NCBI RefSeq assembly: GCF_011189575.1 | Contig: NZ_PUJW01000018.1 | Coordinates: forward strand, 1 to 64,000 | Length of the DNA: 64,000 bases | Origin: Photorhabdus cinerea | GTDB taxonomy: Bacteria; Pseudomonadota; Gammaproteobacteria; Enterobacterales; Enterobacteriaceae | Reading direction: 5' to 3' | Shown here: positions 45,225-54,420 of the stretch, in pieces | Position numbering within the stretch: position 1 is the stretch's first letter | Layout: each line of letters starts with the position of its first letter | Notes under the pieces: generated by a model | Database searches by the model: none | What the model was told of the DNA's origin: nothing | What the model saw: only the letters and a program-made list of their open reading frames with translations | Made by a program: the position numbers and the translations under genes

Positions 45225-45499
45225 TAAATACATCAGGTTTTCACCATGATATCCGCTCTATGCAGTATATGAAAAAGCTCGTTATCTTGGGATTTCAGGA
45301 AGTTATTCCTTCGAACCGCTTCGCAAAGTTATTATCTCAGCCTTGGACAGCCTCTCTTTATCCTCTATTTTGCCGTTATGCATGGATAGCCAGAGAGCAA
45401 CGGATGCTTAATTTATTGATATTAATTCTTTTCATTATTTTCAGTACATTGATAGTTGCGTCTGAGACATTGAATACAGAGAAAAATTGCCCTGATTGA
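45225..45499 (+). pseudogene. Truncated ligB 5'-end copy 2
   Basis: Repeats the ligB upstream region and first codons (CAGTATATGAAAAAGCTCGT, then MLNLLILILFIIFSTLIV from ATG 45404) and stops after NTEKNCPD, the same junction as copy 1. The 31-residue product is just a signal-peptide-like fragment. Flanked upstream by the HigBA-like pair and downstream by a ParE-type pair. Shares about 100 bp of post-stop sequence with copy 1. Confidence 0.8.
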
Positions 45500-45613
45500 T
45501 CTGGTATTTTTTACATGATGATATATTCAGGCGTTATAATCATTCAATCACCAACTCGTAGCTAGATAAATGAGTTAGAAACAATGTAAGAAAAATTTTA
45601 TCGCTGTGAATAA

Positions 45614-45886
45614 CTAGGGCCATTGCCGGGCGGTATGTAACACTCTGAGTATCTGTAAAAGGTTTCTCCGAACCCGGTAGATCATTACGTAATGGGGATG
45701 AACGACAGCCTCCCGCGTCCCTTTCACCCTACCAGGTTTATACATCTTGGGATGTTGGCAGGCAGTTTCTGCCGTCAATTCAAATTCATTATCCAGTTCA
45801 ATTGCAGCTAGCGGATTATCCAGCGCGATATATTCCATAATAGCCTCACGATCAGCCAAAGCCATTGGCTTCCATTCCAACTCCAT
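45614..45886 (-). CDS. RelE/ParE-family toxin
   Basis: 90 residues. LEWKPMALADREAIMEYIALDNPLAAIELDNEFELTAE and HPHYVMIYRVRRNLLQILRVLHTARQWP are the ParE/YafQ-like toxin signature. Its start codon overlaps the last base of the upstream antitoxin-like gene. Confidence 0.88.
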   Translation of the reverse strand: MELEWKPMALADREAIMEYIALDNPLAAIELDNEFELTAETACQHPKMYKPGRVKGTREAVVHPHYVMIYRVRRNLLQILRVLHTARQWP

Positions 45887-46326
45887 TATATCTCCTTACG
45901 TAGGGCCGCTTTTTTGGCTGCAAACCGTGCTTTAACTTCCTCATGAGGAACGCTGGGGTGGCGATCATCGATAGCTGCCTGAACTTGCTGACGGAACCAT
46001 GCATCATAGGCAGCAGCCTTATGTGCCCGTTTCAGGGCTTCTGCACGGTCTGGACGGGCCGTTTTCGTTGGGGTATCCAGATTATAATTGGCTGCATCTA
46101 CATTGAACTGTGCAATGCCTATGTCTTTAAGATAAGTGACAAGGGTTTCCAGCCGTTTAAACAGGCGTACTTGACGGCTGCGCTGGGCAATCAGAGGACG
46201 CTCCACTGCGCCATATTTCACCATCAGAGTCCACCCATCGTTATGACCTACCACATGTACCGAGTTAACAGCACCGGCTTCAATCAGGCGATTTAGTGTG
46301 GAATGATCGATTGTTTCTGTGACCAT
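45886..46326 (-). CDS. Antitoxin-like partner of the ParE-type toxin
   Basis: 146 residues, longer than usual antitoxins. N-terminal part (MVTETIDHSTLNRLIEAGAV, IAQRSRQVRLFKRLETLVTYLKDIGI) is a distinct domain; the C-terminal YDAWFRQQVQAAIDDRHPSVPHEEVKARFAAKKAAL resembles the toxin-binding tail of short antitoxins for ParE/RelE toxins. A fusion of a small regulatory domain to an antitoxin is plausible. GGAG is placed before the ATG. Confidence 0.7.
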   Translation of the reverse strand: MVTETIDHSTLNRLIEAGAVNSVHVVGHNDGWTLMVKYGAVERPLIAQRSRQVRLFKRLETLVTYLKDIGIAQFNVDAANYNLDTPTKTARPDRAEALKRAHKAAAYDAWFRQQVQAAIDDRHPSVPHEEVKARFAAKKAALRKEI

Positions 46327-46356
46327 AAACGTTCTCCTGAGTTATTTATATGCAAG

Positions 46357-46483
46357 TATACCCGTTATCTTTCAAGTTGCCTCTTTGTTGGCTGAACTCG
46401 CTCACCCCGGTCACATAGTTCGCTATGCTCCCGGGGATTCACTCCCGTGCCGTCGCGATGCATCTTGAAATCCATAGGGTATA
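46357..46483. repeat. ERIC repeat, full length
   Basis: 127 bp from TATACCCGTTATC to CATAGGGTATA, with TCACCCCGGTCACATAG and GCTCCCGGGGATTCACTC. Placed between the ParE-type pair and the third ligB copy, in reversed orientation relative to 3007-3133. Confidence 0.92.
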
Positions 46484-46807
46484 TTTAGAGTAGCATATGC
46501 ATTTAATTATTAATTGCAATGCAATAAATAGTTAAATGAATCAGGTTTTCACCATGATATCCGCTCTATGCAGTATATAAAAAAGCTCGTTACCTTGGGA
46601 TTTCAGGAAGTTATTCCTTCGAACAGCTTCGCAAAGTTATTATATCATCCTTGGACAGCCTCTCTTTACCCTCTATTTTGCTGTTAGTCATGAATAGCCA
46701 GAGATCAACGGATGCTTAATTTATTGATATTAATGCTGTTCATTGTTTTCAGTACACCGACAGTTGCCGCTGAGACATTGAATACAGAGAAAAATTGCCC
46801 GGATTGA
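46484..46807 (+). pseudogene. Truncated ligB 5'-end copy 3
   Basis: Longest copy: includes 60 bp of upstream DNA identical to that in front of intact ligB (AGAGTAGCATATGCATTTAA), the region around CAGTATATAAAAAAGCTCGT and MLNLLILMLFIVFSTPTVA, then stops after NTEKNCPD. After the stop only about 13 bp (AGGTATTTTTTACAT) match the other copies. Bases 46808-46877 hold no gene. Confidence 0.82.
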
Positions 46808-46877
46808 GCAGGTATTTTTTACATTCTCCGCACGAAGGGGTCTGACGGTTCTAGTTATCTTTCTTCTCTTTGCGGGT

Positions 46878-47201
46878 TCAGGTGTTCATTATGATGGCAT
46901 CGAGGGCTGAGATAATTTCATTTCTGGATGAGGCTACGTTGCATATAAAATCTGATTTGTTGATTTTTTTTGCATCCAGAAACGTTATTGCCGGTGTAAA
47001 TATATAATAAATGTTATTATTAATAACCACCTGAGGGGTGATTCTTTTCTGGTTGAGGCTAATGTCATTTTTAGATACCAGAGGAACAATAATCCTTGTT
47101 GTTAAATCATCAAAATAATCATTCTGGATAATAAGGTAAAACGGCCAAAGCCTGTTTGTTTTGGCCGATGGATTACGATACACATCAAATTGCTGCGGCA
47201 T
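46878..47201 (-). CDS. ccdB: CcdB-family gyrase toxin
   Basis: 107 residues. PQQFDVYRNPSAKTNRLWPFYLIIQNDYFDDLTTRIIVPLV and the end SSRNEIISALDAIIMNT match CcdB. The usual C-terminal WGI of F-plasmid CcdB is replaced by MNT, and the family Trp is absent, so gyrase poisoning may be altered. Overlaps the ccdA stop by one base. The reading frame is complete, unlike the relic at 16.5 kb. Confidence 0.85.
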   Translation of the reverse strand: MPQQFDVYRNPSAKTNRLWPFYLIIQNDYFDDLTTRIIVPLVSKNDISLNQKRITPQVVINNNIYYIFTPAITFLDAKKINKSDFICNVASSRNEIISALDAIIMNT

Positions 47202-47449
47202 TACAGGCTCCCGAAAAATTCATCGTCCGTAAGCATTCCAGCTTTCGCCATGAATATGTTCATAGCCTGCATATCTTCTTTTTCTTTCTCTCTCTCATCC
47301 TTTTTAGCTTCTATAGCCTGCGCCAGAAGGATATCTAGCGTTGCTGAGAGATTCATGTCCATACTACGGGCTTTATCGACCAGTGAGGCCGTCAGGTACA
47401 CGTTGGTGCTTCTTTTGGTGCTGTTACGGGGAGAGGTAACGGTATTCAT
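47201..47449 (-). CDS. ccdA: CcdA-family antitoxin
   Basis: 82 residues from ATG 47449 (GGAGT upstream). STNVYLTASLVDKARSMDMNLSATLDILLAQAI is the DNA-binding part, and FMAKAGMLTDDEFFGSL the toxin-binding end. Forms an operon with ccdB. Confidence 0.88.
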   Translation of the reverse strand: MNTVTSPRNSTKRSTNVYLTASLVDKARSMDMNLSATLDILLAQAIEAKKDEREKEKEDMQAMNIFMAKAGMLTDDEFFGSL

Positions 47450-47530
47450 GGTGTTTACTCCTATGCGCAAAGGTATGCGCACAAGTATGATGGGTAACGG
47501 AAAAACAATCAAGTATCCTGCTTCTTGAAA

Positions 47531-47761
47531 GACTTAGAGTAGCATATGCATTTAATTATTAATTGCAATGCAATAAATAGTTAAATAAGTCAGGTTCTCA
47601 CCATAATTATCTGTTTTGTGCAGTATATGAAAAAGTTCGTTATCTTGGGATTTCAGGAAGTTATTCTTTCGAACCGCTTCGCAAAGTTATTATCTCTGCC
47701 TTGGAGAGCTTCTCTTTATCCTCTATTTTGCTGTTATGCATGGATAGCCAGGGAGCAACGG
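47531..47761 (+). promoter_or_regulatory. ligB upstream region duplicated in the array
   Basis: AGAGTAGCATATGCATTTAA through the segment ending at ligB ATG; the same sequence heads copy 3 (from 46484) and, in part, copies 2 and 1. It probably contains the ligB promoter, so each copy would bring a promoter with it. Confidence 0.5.
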
Positions 47762-49498
47762 ATGCTTAATTTATTGATATTAATTCTGTTCATTATTTTC
47801 AGTACACCGATATTTGCGGCTGAGACATTGGATACAGAGAAAGATTGCCCTGCATGGTCGCAAGACAAATTACAACGTGAAACAAAAAGTCTGATGCAAC
47901 AGATGGTTCTATGGGATCAACTCTATCGTCAGAAAGGGATCAGCGAGATCGATGATGAAGTTTATGATCAATTAATGGCGGAGCTAATTCATTGGCAACT
48001 CTGTTTGAAACAAGCGCCTCATTCGGATTTTCCTGTGGCAGTTATTACAGATAATAAGCTTGTTCATCCGGTTGCTCATACCGGATTAAGTAAACTAAAA
48101 GACGAACGGGAAATTAACCGATGGTTGCATGGCAGATTACCTGTCTGGTTACAGCCAAAGATTGATGGCGTGGCGGTAACATTGATTTACCAGAAAGGAA
48201 AATTAGTTTCATTAATCAGCCGGGGTAATGGCTCTGAAGGCATAGATTGGACAGCGAAAAGCCAATATATCTCTGAGATTCCTCAAGAGATAGAAAATGT
48301 ACCGCCTTATATGGTACTGCAAGGGGAGCTTTTTCTGCATAAGGATGGGCATATACAGCAATCTTCTGGTAGTGATGGCGCTCGTAATCGTGTTGCGGGT
48401 TTGATGATGCGCAAGGAGCATTCGCCAGAATTAAAGCAAGTCGGTTTGTTTATCTGGAGCTGGCCGGATGGCCCTGCCGAGATGGAAAATAAATTGCGAA
48501 AACTAGCGGATATGGGTTTTCCATTAGCGCTTCGCTACAGTCATAAAATAGAGAAGCCAGAACAGGTACAGAAACTGCGGATGCACTATTTTGAACAACC
48601 TATGCCTTTTGCCACAGACGGTATCGTGCTGAAACAGGAAATTGAACCTAAAGGAAGTCAGTGGCGGTCTGGATCTAACAGTTGGGCTGTGGCATGGAAA
48701 CACCCTTTGCGCCATCAAGTCACATACGTCAGGGAAGTGAGTTTTACTATTGGCAGAACGGGCAAAATCTCAGTTGTGCTTGGGCTGGATAAGGTAAAAC
48801 TGGATGACCGACAAATCAGTCGAGTCAATATTGGTTCAGTCCGTCGTTGGCAGCAGTTGGATGTGTTACCGGGGGATCGGGTGACTCTCACGCTGGCAGG
48901 TCATGGTATCCCGAAATTAGATCAAGTGGTGTGGCGGATTAAAGAGCGTCAGGATATTCAGCCACCCGATAAGCAGCGTTATCATGCGCTGAGTTGCCTG
49001 ACGTTAACGGTGGGCTGTGAACAGCAATTTAATGCACGACTGAAATGGCTTGGTGAAAAGCTGCACATGACAGGTGTCAGTAGCGGTAGTTGGGCAATGT
49101 TGACTGAACGGAAATTAGTCACTGATTTAACCGGTTGGTTGTCACTTTCGGTTCAAGACATTGAGGCTTTACCGGGAATCGGAGATAAACGAGCACAGGC
49201 TATTTATTCACAATTCAGGAAGGCAAAAAATCAGCCTTTTTCTTATTGGATGAAAGGCATTGGGGTGCCTTATATGGATAAGTTGTCTGACGATGTTGAT
49301 CACTGGCAGCAACTGGAGCAGAAATTAGCCGGAGCACAGTTAAAACAACAGCTCACTGCCGGGCAATTGAAAAAGTTGTCTGATTTTGTCAATGACACGC
49401 AGATTAAAATAATTGCAGAAAAACTGTCAGTAGCAGGGATAACGGGTTTTGACCGGGAAAACGGGGTCGTGGTTAACCCCGTTGGTATAGTTCAGTGA
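47762..49498 (+). CDS. ligB: NAD-dependent DNA ligase LigB
   Basis: 578 residues from ATG 47762, which begins a signal-like segment MLNLLILILFIIFSTPIFAA as in E. coli LigB (560 residues). The adenylation motif is LQPKIDGVAV with Lys133; NIGSVRRW and the OB-fold follow, then a C-terminal helix-hairpin-helix part with LPGIGDKRAQAIY; there is no BRCT domain. An open frame extends back to 47618 but only through duplicated upstream DNA. Orthologue position next to yicG is conserved. Confidence 0.93.
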   Translation: MLNLLILILFIIFSTPIFAAETLDTEKDCPAWSQDKLQRETKSLMQQMVLWDQLYRQKGISEIDDEVYDQLMAELIHWQLCLKQAPHSDFPVAVITDNKLVHPVAHTGLSKLKDEREINRWLHGRLPVWLQPKIDGVAVTLIYQKGKLVSLISRGNGSEGIDWTAKSQYISEIPQEIENVPPYMVLQGELFLHKDGHIQQSSGSDGARNRVAGLMMRKEHSPELKQVGLFIWSWPDGPAEMENKLRKLADMGFPLALRYSHKIEKPEQVQKLRMHYFEQPMPFATDGIVLKQEIEPKGSQWRSGSNSWAVAWKHPLRHQVTYVREVSFTIGRTGKISVVLGLDKVKLDDRQISRVNIGSVRRWQQLDVLPGDRVTLTLAGHGIPKLDQVVWRIKERQDIQPPDKQRYHALSCLTLTVGCEQQFNARLKWLGEKLHMTGVSSGSWAMLTERKLVTDLTGWLSLSVQDIEALPGIGDKRAQAIYSQFRKAKNQPFSYWMKGIGVPYMDKLSDDVDHWQQLEQKLAGAQLKQQLTAGQLKKLSDFVNDTQIKIIAEKLSVAGITGFDRENGVVVNPVGIVQ

Positions 49499-50109
49499 TC
49501 GGAGTGCTCATAACTAAAGACAGGTAATCCAAGGCGGTAGCGAATAGCAACCAGTCTTGCTGTCAAACCTGCGATCAGGGTAATTAGAACAATGCCGTTT
49601 GGCGGTAACAGCGTGTGTTGTAAGCCAATATATAACCAGGCAGCGGCAAAAGAGACACCAGCATAAATCTCTTTTTGGAAAACCAGAGGTATGGTGTTAC
49701 ACAACATATCGCGTAACACACCACCGAAAACACCAGTGATAACCGCAGCAATGGCGGCAATGATTGGGCCATAGTTCATATCCAGTGCAATCTGGGCACC
49801 GATAATGGAGAAAACAATCAAACCAATGGCATCAAGGATCAGGAACAGACGGCGTAAATGCTTCATCATGGGGGCGACCCAAGTGGTTATCACGGCGGCG
49901 CAGGCGACGGTGACAATATATTCAGGGTGTTTAACCCAGCCAAGAGGATAATGCCCTAGTAGTATGTCCCGAACGGAGCCACCGCCAATGGCGGTTACTG
50001 AAGCAATAATAATCACGCCGAACATATCCATCTTACGGCGGCCAGCGGCTAAAGCACCCGTCATCGCTTCAGCAGTAATACTAATGATATAAAGAACACT
50101 CAGTAACAT
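49492..50109 (-). CDS. yicG: TRIC-type cation channel family protein YicG
   Basis: 205 residues, seven hydrophobic helices in two UPF0126 repeats: GGGSVRDILLG and GVFGGVLRDMLCN are the paired signature motifs. Bacterial TRIC channels conduct K+ or other cations. Overlaps the ligB stop by 7 bp (convergent). yicG-ligB adjacency matches E. coli. Confidence 0.93.
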   Translation of the reverse strand: MLLSVLYIISITAEAMTGALAAGRRKMDMFGVIIIASVTAIGGGSVRDILLGHYPLGWVKHPEYIVTVACAAVITTWVAPMMKHLRRLFLILDAIGLIVFSIIGAQIALDMNYGPIIAAIAAVITGVFGGVLRDMLCNTIPLVFQKEIYAGVSFAAAWLYIGLQHTLLPPNGIVLITLIAGLTARLVAIRYRLGLPVFSYEHSDH

Positions 50110-50243
50110 AGATTATTCGATGTGCACAGCGTAAAAAGGTAAGGGTAATGTCGAAATGGTAAAGTCTCGACTGAAATTTTTTAGTTCCATCTGTTTCGGA
50201 TTAATATTATTTATCCGAAAAACCCTGATATAAGGATAATGCA

Positions 50244-51533
50244 ATGGCCTTTCAGGAACGGCAAATCACGTTTGACAATCGCAGCCATCAGCTTACTAAT
50301 ATTAATGTCTGGACACCAGACAGCCAGTGGTTAGCTTATGATGTTCGTCCCCATGGTGCTTCTTTTACCGGTTTAACAATAGAAAAAATTCATGTACACG
50401 GTGGCAAAACAGAAATTATCTATCAGGCCAAAGATGGCGCTCATGTTGGCGTGGTGACGGTCAGCCCAACAGAACCCGTCCGGTATGCGTTTATTCATGG
50501 GCCTGAATTCCCTGATGAGCAATGGCATTATGATTTCCATCACCGGCGGGGGGGGATTGTCAGTGAGGATTTACCCAGAAAAGCGGTTACATTGGATGCC
50601 ATGGATATTACTGCCCCTTATACACCGGGAGCGCTGCGCGGAGGCAGCCATGTTCATGTATTCAGCCCGGATGGTAGTCGTCTGAGTTTTACTTATAACG
50701 ACCATGTTATGCATGAGCTTGATCTAGCGCTGGATTTACGCAATATCGCCGTGGCTGTGCCTCTCAAGTCGGTTGAATCACCTAAACACCATCCTCGTGA
50801 ATATGATGGTAGCTATTTCTCCGTTGTAGTCAGTAGTACAACACCTCAGCCAGAGCTGGGTAGTGATGAGATTAACCGTGCCTATGAAGAGTGTTGGGTC
50901 GGTCAAGCTGGATATTGTAAAGCGGATGGCAGTTGGCAGCGTTGGGCGTTGGCATTTATTGGCGATACTATTTCTGCAACAGGGGAAAAAGTACCAGAAG
51001 TTTATATTGTTGATTTACCCGAACAGGATGCTGATTATGCGATAGCAGGGGAAAAACCACTGGAAGGTACGGAAACAACATTACCTGCACCGCCGGCTAA
51101 TGTCATGCAACGTCGTTTGACATTTACCAATCATGAACGTTGGCCGGGGGTGGTGATTAATCCGCGTCATTGGTTGCGGGTTTCACCTGATGGTGAACAG
51201 ATTGGTTTTCTGATGAAAGATGACAATGGCATTGTACAACTGTGGACAATATCGCCAAATGGCGGAGAACCGTGTCAGATAACTAAAAGTAATTATGGTA
51301 TTCAATCTGCTTTCAGTTGGGAGCGGAGCGGTCAGTATGTTGTTTTTATTTGTGATAACAGTGTGATGCTGTGTGATGTGCAAAATAGTCAAATACAGCG
51401 TTTGACGAAGCGTACCGAGAAAGCACCTGCTGCGGATGCCGTTGTGATTTCACCTGATAGCTGTCATGTTGCCTTTATGCGTGAAGTTAATGGCTATATG
51501 CAAATCTTCTTGGTGGAAACCGAGCTAAAATAA
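50244..51533 (+). CDS. yidR: DUF3748 beta-propeller-like protein YidR
   Basis: 429 residues (E. coli YidR 415). ITFDNRSHQLTNINVWTPDSQWLAYDVRP, WHYDFHHRRGG and HVHVFSPDGSRLSFTYNDHVMHE are shared with YidR; repeated SPDG-type turns suggest a WD40/TolB-like propeller. No signal peptide. Function unknown. Convergent with yidQ, as in E. coli. Confidence 0.9.
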   Translation: MAFQERQITFDNRSHQLTNINVWTPDSQWLAYDVRPHGASFTGLTIEKIHVHGGKTEIIYQAKDGAHVGVVTVSPTEPVRYAFIHGPEFPDEQWHYDFHHRRGGIVSEDLPRKAVTLDAMDITAPYTPGALRGGSHVHVFSPDGSRLSFTYNDHVMHELDLALDLRNIAVAVPLKSVESPKHHPREYDGSYFSVVVSSTTPQPELGSDEINRAYEECWVGQAGYCKADGSWQRWALAFIGDTISATGEKVPEVYIVDLPEQDADYAIAGEKPLEGTETTLPAPPANVMQRRLTFTNHERWPGVVINPRHWLRVSPDGEQIGFLMKDDNGIVQLWTISPNGGEPCQITKSNYGIQSAFSWERSGQYVVFICDNSVMLCDVQNSQIQRLTKRTEKAPAADAVVISPDSCHVAFMREVNGYMQIFLVETELK

Positions 51534-51539
51534 ATACAT

Positions 51540-51570
51540 TTGCTACCAGTTGGTTACCCACTGGTGGCAA
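51540..51570. terminator. Hairpin between yidR and yidQ
   Basis: TTGCTACCAGT (51540-51550) pairs with ACTGGTGGCAA (51560-51570), one G-U. Sits between convergent stops. Confidence 0.65.
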
Positions 51571-51591
51571 TCAATAAACCAGAACGAATGA

Positions 51592-51912
51592 TTAATTTGT
51601 TTTAGGCTGATTTTGTGCTTTTTCTATTTTTTCAATTCGTTTTTTTGGTGAATTTGCAGACTGATCCTCATCAGATTTTATATAGTCATAAGGTAATAAA
51701 AGGGTATCTAACAGCGCAGAAAAAGGGAGATCAATCGCTAGTAATGGCTTCATCACCCAGCCAGTATCATTATCTGTCAGCATTTCGATATTTGCCTTAG
51801 TACCGGGATAATAACCGAGGCTAGGCCCTGCATGTGTCATGATGCTGGTACATCCGCTGGTTAACAGCCAGCCTAATGTGACGCAAAATAGAATTAATTT
51901 ATTGCTCTTCAT
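51592..51912 (-). CDS. yidQ: YidQ/YceK-family outer-membrane lipoprotein
   Basis: 106 residues from ATG 51912 (MKSNKLILF); an upstream Met would add a non-signal extension. Lipobox LTSGC directs lipidation; the mature part has GYYPGTKANIEMLTDNDTGW and DLPFSALLDTLLLPYDYI, as in YidQ/YceK. Charged, Lys-rich tail. Function unknown. Confidence 0.88.
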   Translation of the reverse strand: MKSNKLILFCVTLGWLLTSGCTSIMTHAGPSLGYYPGTKANIEMLTDNDTGWVMKPLLAIDLPFSALLDTLLLPYDYIKSDEDQSANSPKKRIEKIEKAQNQPKTN

Positions 51913-51951
51913 CGGTTTTACTGATCTCGTATGGTCAAACAGCCAGAACAT

Positions 51952-52202
51952 TCCGCTTTAATTAAGTTACTCTGTTACCTGTCGGGTGACTAATATTTAC
52001 CAGGAGAACTTAGCTAAGGGCTTCTATCTATATCAGTCACTATAATCACACTATGCAACATTGAACATAGGACGAATACCTGAGAATAGTGAATTTTTTG
52101 TGTCATACGATTTTTTTCTATATCTTTTTGATGAATAAAAAGCAATTCAAGCCATATAATGAGTTGTGGAGCCTATTAATTTAAACCATCTTTAAGGGTA
52201 AA
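51952..52202. other. Intergenic, no gene
   Basis: AT-rich, no recognisable gene or repeat; carries the yidQ promoter side and the lost 5' part of higB. Confidence 0.4.
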
Positions 52203-52331
52203 GTGATTTGGTCTGAGCTAATACACTTAATTGTTTCCATTTTTTACCCGATTGACTGGTTGTATGTGAAATTTGTTGGAACACATCGGCAATATGATGC
52301 GATAGACGCCAACACAATTGAGCCGGAGTAA
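52203..52331 (+). pseudogene. 3' fragment of a HigB toxin gene
   Basis: The frame ends WLYVKFVGTHRQYDAIDAN followed by TIEPE and a stop. This is the conserved end of HigB toxins (IKFIGTHAEYDxID). The first half is missing. It is followed after 3 bp by a higA start, the native higBA order. Confidence 0.75.
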
Positions 52332-52334
52332 GCT

Positions 52335-52954
52335 ATGAATATTAAACCAATCAGAACAGAGCAGGATTATAAGGCAGCTTTAAAAGCCATCTCACCATTG
52401 TTTGATAATCAGTCTGAAATTGGATCTCCCGAATTTGATTATCCAATGCGCCGTAAAACCCCGTCCTTCATGGCATAGGTATCTACACATCTTCGAACTG
52501 ACCCAATGCTCTTGCCGCTAAACGGGTCAGTTCTTCAAGGGGATACTCCGATAGCAATGTCAGCGTGTTCAGGAGTACCGATAATCCAGCAAGGAGAGCA
52601 GGTGCACTCTCTAACGGCGATGCGGTCGTTATTGAGAAAACGCCAGACAGCTTGGGTCGTCGCGAATGTGGTTTTCTGGGCACTGGCGACATCTTTAATT
52701 GCGCAGGCGAGCGGGTCTGAAGGAGTCATATGTTGTTTAACCCGCATCTGGTATCGGCGGTTAAGCCGGGCATCAAGCCCGGCGATAGAGAAATTGAATG
52801 CATACTGAAGAGTAATATCATTAATTTCAATAAATGTGTAGATACCTATGCCGCACTGGGCAAGGGTTTACGGCAGTTTTTGCTAACACTACCAATGATT
52901 CGGAAACTTAATAAGCCGTTTGGCATATCGGCTGAAAGTCTCATTAATGCATAA
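52335..52954 (+). pseudogene. HigA antitoxin gene split by an insertion
   Basis: 5' part: MNIKPIRTEQDYKAALKAIS and PLFDNQSEIGSPEFDY (52335 to about 52446), the HigA N-terminus. 3' part: LTLPMIRKLNKPFGISAESL followed by INA and stop at 52954, the HigA end. Between them lies an inverted-repeat-bounded element of about 430 bp; the central part of higA is also missing. Confidence 0.75.
52449..52883. mobile_element. Inverted-repeat element (MITE/defective IS) inside higA
   Basis: The ends are inverted: GGCATAGGTATCTACACAT at 52471-52489 is matched by ATGTGTAGATACCTATGCC near 52834-52852, and the similarity extends outwards imperfectly (GCCGTAAA...). The minus-strand frame inside includes DPLACAIKDVASAQKTTF and TTQAVWRFLNNDRIAV, resembling the N-terminal DNA-binding part of IS4/Tn5-type transposases; the rest of the transposase is missing. 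Similar DNA to its right edge occurs at 93-137. Confidence 0.6.
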
Positions 52955-53126
52955 TGCACTAGCTCTCAGTAAACGCACAAAAACCGGCCTATTCAAGCCA
53001 TTGAATTGATGATTTTCTGATTAAATAGTACTGCTTAAGGAGAGCGGTTAGACAGGGAATGTTTCTTTCTCTTCTTATGTACAAAATCTTCTGAAAATAA
53101 TCATATGAAAGTCCTCGTTGTCATTT

Positions 53127-53156
53127 AGCTCCTGCATTTCCCAGCAGGAGCTTTTT
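53127..53156 (+). terminator. Strong hairpin downstream of avtA
   Basis: AGCTCCTGC (53127-53135) pairs with GCAGGAGCT (53144-53152), followed by TTTT on the plus strand. It could serve both directions, as avtA ends at 53167 on the minus strand. Confidence 0.75.
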
Positions 53157-53166
53157 ATTGTTAATT

Positions 53167-54420
53167 TCAGGCGGCTTGCTGATGTGCCAGTTCAATTTCT
53201 TCCGCCAGAATTGCAATGCCTTTTTCGATACTTGTTGGGTCAGGAACGTAGTTCATGCGCATACATTCGTGAGCATGTGGCCAGTTTTGTTCCAGTCCGG
53301 GGAAGAAATAGTGACCTGGAACCATTAGCACGCCGCGTTTTTTCAGTCTTTGGTAAAGCGTTTCTGTTGTTATCGGCAGGTTTTTAAACCATAACCACAG
53401 AAAAATGGCACCTTCTGGTTTATGGATAAGGCAAAGTTCTGTTGGCAGATAGCGACGGATAATCTGAATCACGTCCTGAACGCGTTGTTGATAGAACGGG
53501 CGGATAACTTCCTGTGACAAGCGAAGCAGGTCATTGCGACGGATCATCTCTAATGCTATTGCTGGACCAACACCACCTGGTGCAAGGCTGATGATGCCGT
53601 TCATGTTACTAACAGCATTGATGATTTTATCGTTAGCAATAATGATTCCGCAGCGTGAACCCGGTAGACCTAATTTGGATAAGCTCATGCACAGAATAAT
53701 ATTGGGATTCCACAATGGCGTGGCTTCGCTGAAAATAATACCAGGGAAGGGGACGCCATAAGCATTATCAATCAATAGTGGGATTTGATGTTGTTGGGCC
53801 AAACGATCTAACCGTTGTAACTCTTCATCAGTGATAACGTTACCGGTTGGGTTGGTTGGACGAGAAACACAAATCAAGCCAATATCTTTGGTAATTTTCA
53901 GATGGTCGAAATCAACGTGATATTTGAATTGACCTTCTGGTAATAATTCAATATTGGGTTTATTGGCAACAAATAAGCCGTCATCTAGCCCTGAGTCAGA
54001 ATAACCAATATATTCCGGTGCCAGTGGGAACAGCACTTTACGAATAGAGCCATCTTCACTGCGCCCAGCAAGCAGGTTAAACAGATAGAAAAATGCACTT
54101 TGGCTGCCATTGGTCAGGGCAATATTTTGTGTGCCAATTTCCCAACCAAGCTTTTCGTGCAACATGTCTGCCAGCGCCTGAATTAGCGTATCTTTACCTT
54201 GAGGACCATCATAGTTACATAGCGTGTCAGCCAGTTGACCGTTTGCGGCCATTTCGGTGAGTAATTGTTGAAAATAGTCATCCATTTCCGGGATATGTGC
54301 CGGATTGCCACCGCCTAGCATAATTGCACCGGGAGTCCTCAACCCTTGATTAAGATCATTCATCAGGCGGGTTATGCCTGCATCTTGTGTGAATTTGTTG
54401 CCGAATTGAGAAAAAATCAT
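53167..54420 (-). CDS. avtA: Valine-pyruvate aminotransferase
   Basis: 417 residues (E. coli AvtA 417). PLP-dependent class I fold: the cofactor Lys is K249 in MSLSKLGLPGSRCG; SRPTNPTGNV and IDNAYGVPFPG hold the ring-binding residues. Interconverts valine/alanine with 2-oxoisovalerate/pyruvate. Confidence 0.96.
   Translation of the reverse strand: MIFSQFGNKFTQDAGITRLMNDLNQGLRTPGAIMLGGGNPAHIPEMDDYFQQLLTEMAANGQLADTLCNYDGPQGKDTLIQALADMLHEKLGWEIGTQNIALTNGSQSAFFYLFNLLAGRSEDGSIRKVLFPLAPEYIGYSDSGLDDGLFVANKPNIELLPEGQFKYHVDFDHLKITKDIGLICVSRPTNPTGNVITDEELQRLDRLAQQHQIPLLIDNAYGVPFPGIIFSEATPLWNPNIILCMSLSKLGLPGSRCGIIIANDKIINAVSNMNGIISLAPGGVGPAIALEMIRRNDLLRLSQEVIRPFYQQRVQDVIQIIRRYLPTELCLIHKPEGAIFLWLWFKNLPITTETLYQRLKKRGVLMVPGHYFFPGLEQNWPHAHECMRMNYVPDPTSIEKGIAILAEEIELAHQQAA

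Noticed and set aside
53118..53387. 89-residue plus-strand frame opposite the avtA 3' end
   Set aside because: Overlaps avtA antisense, no family match, includes the terminator hairpin.
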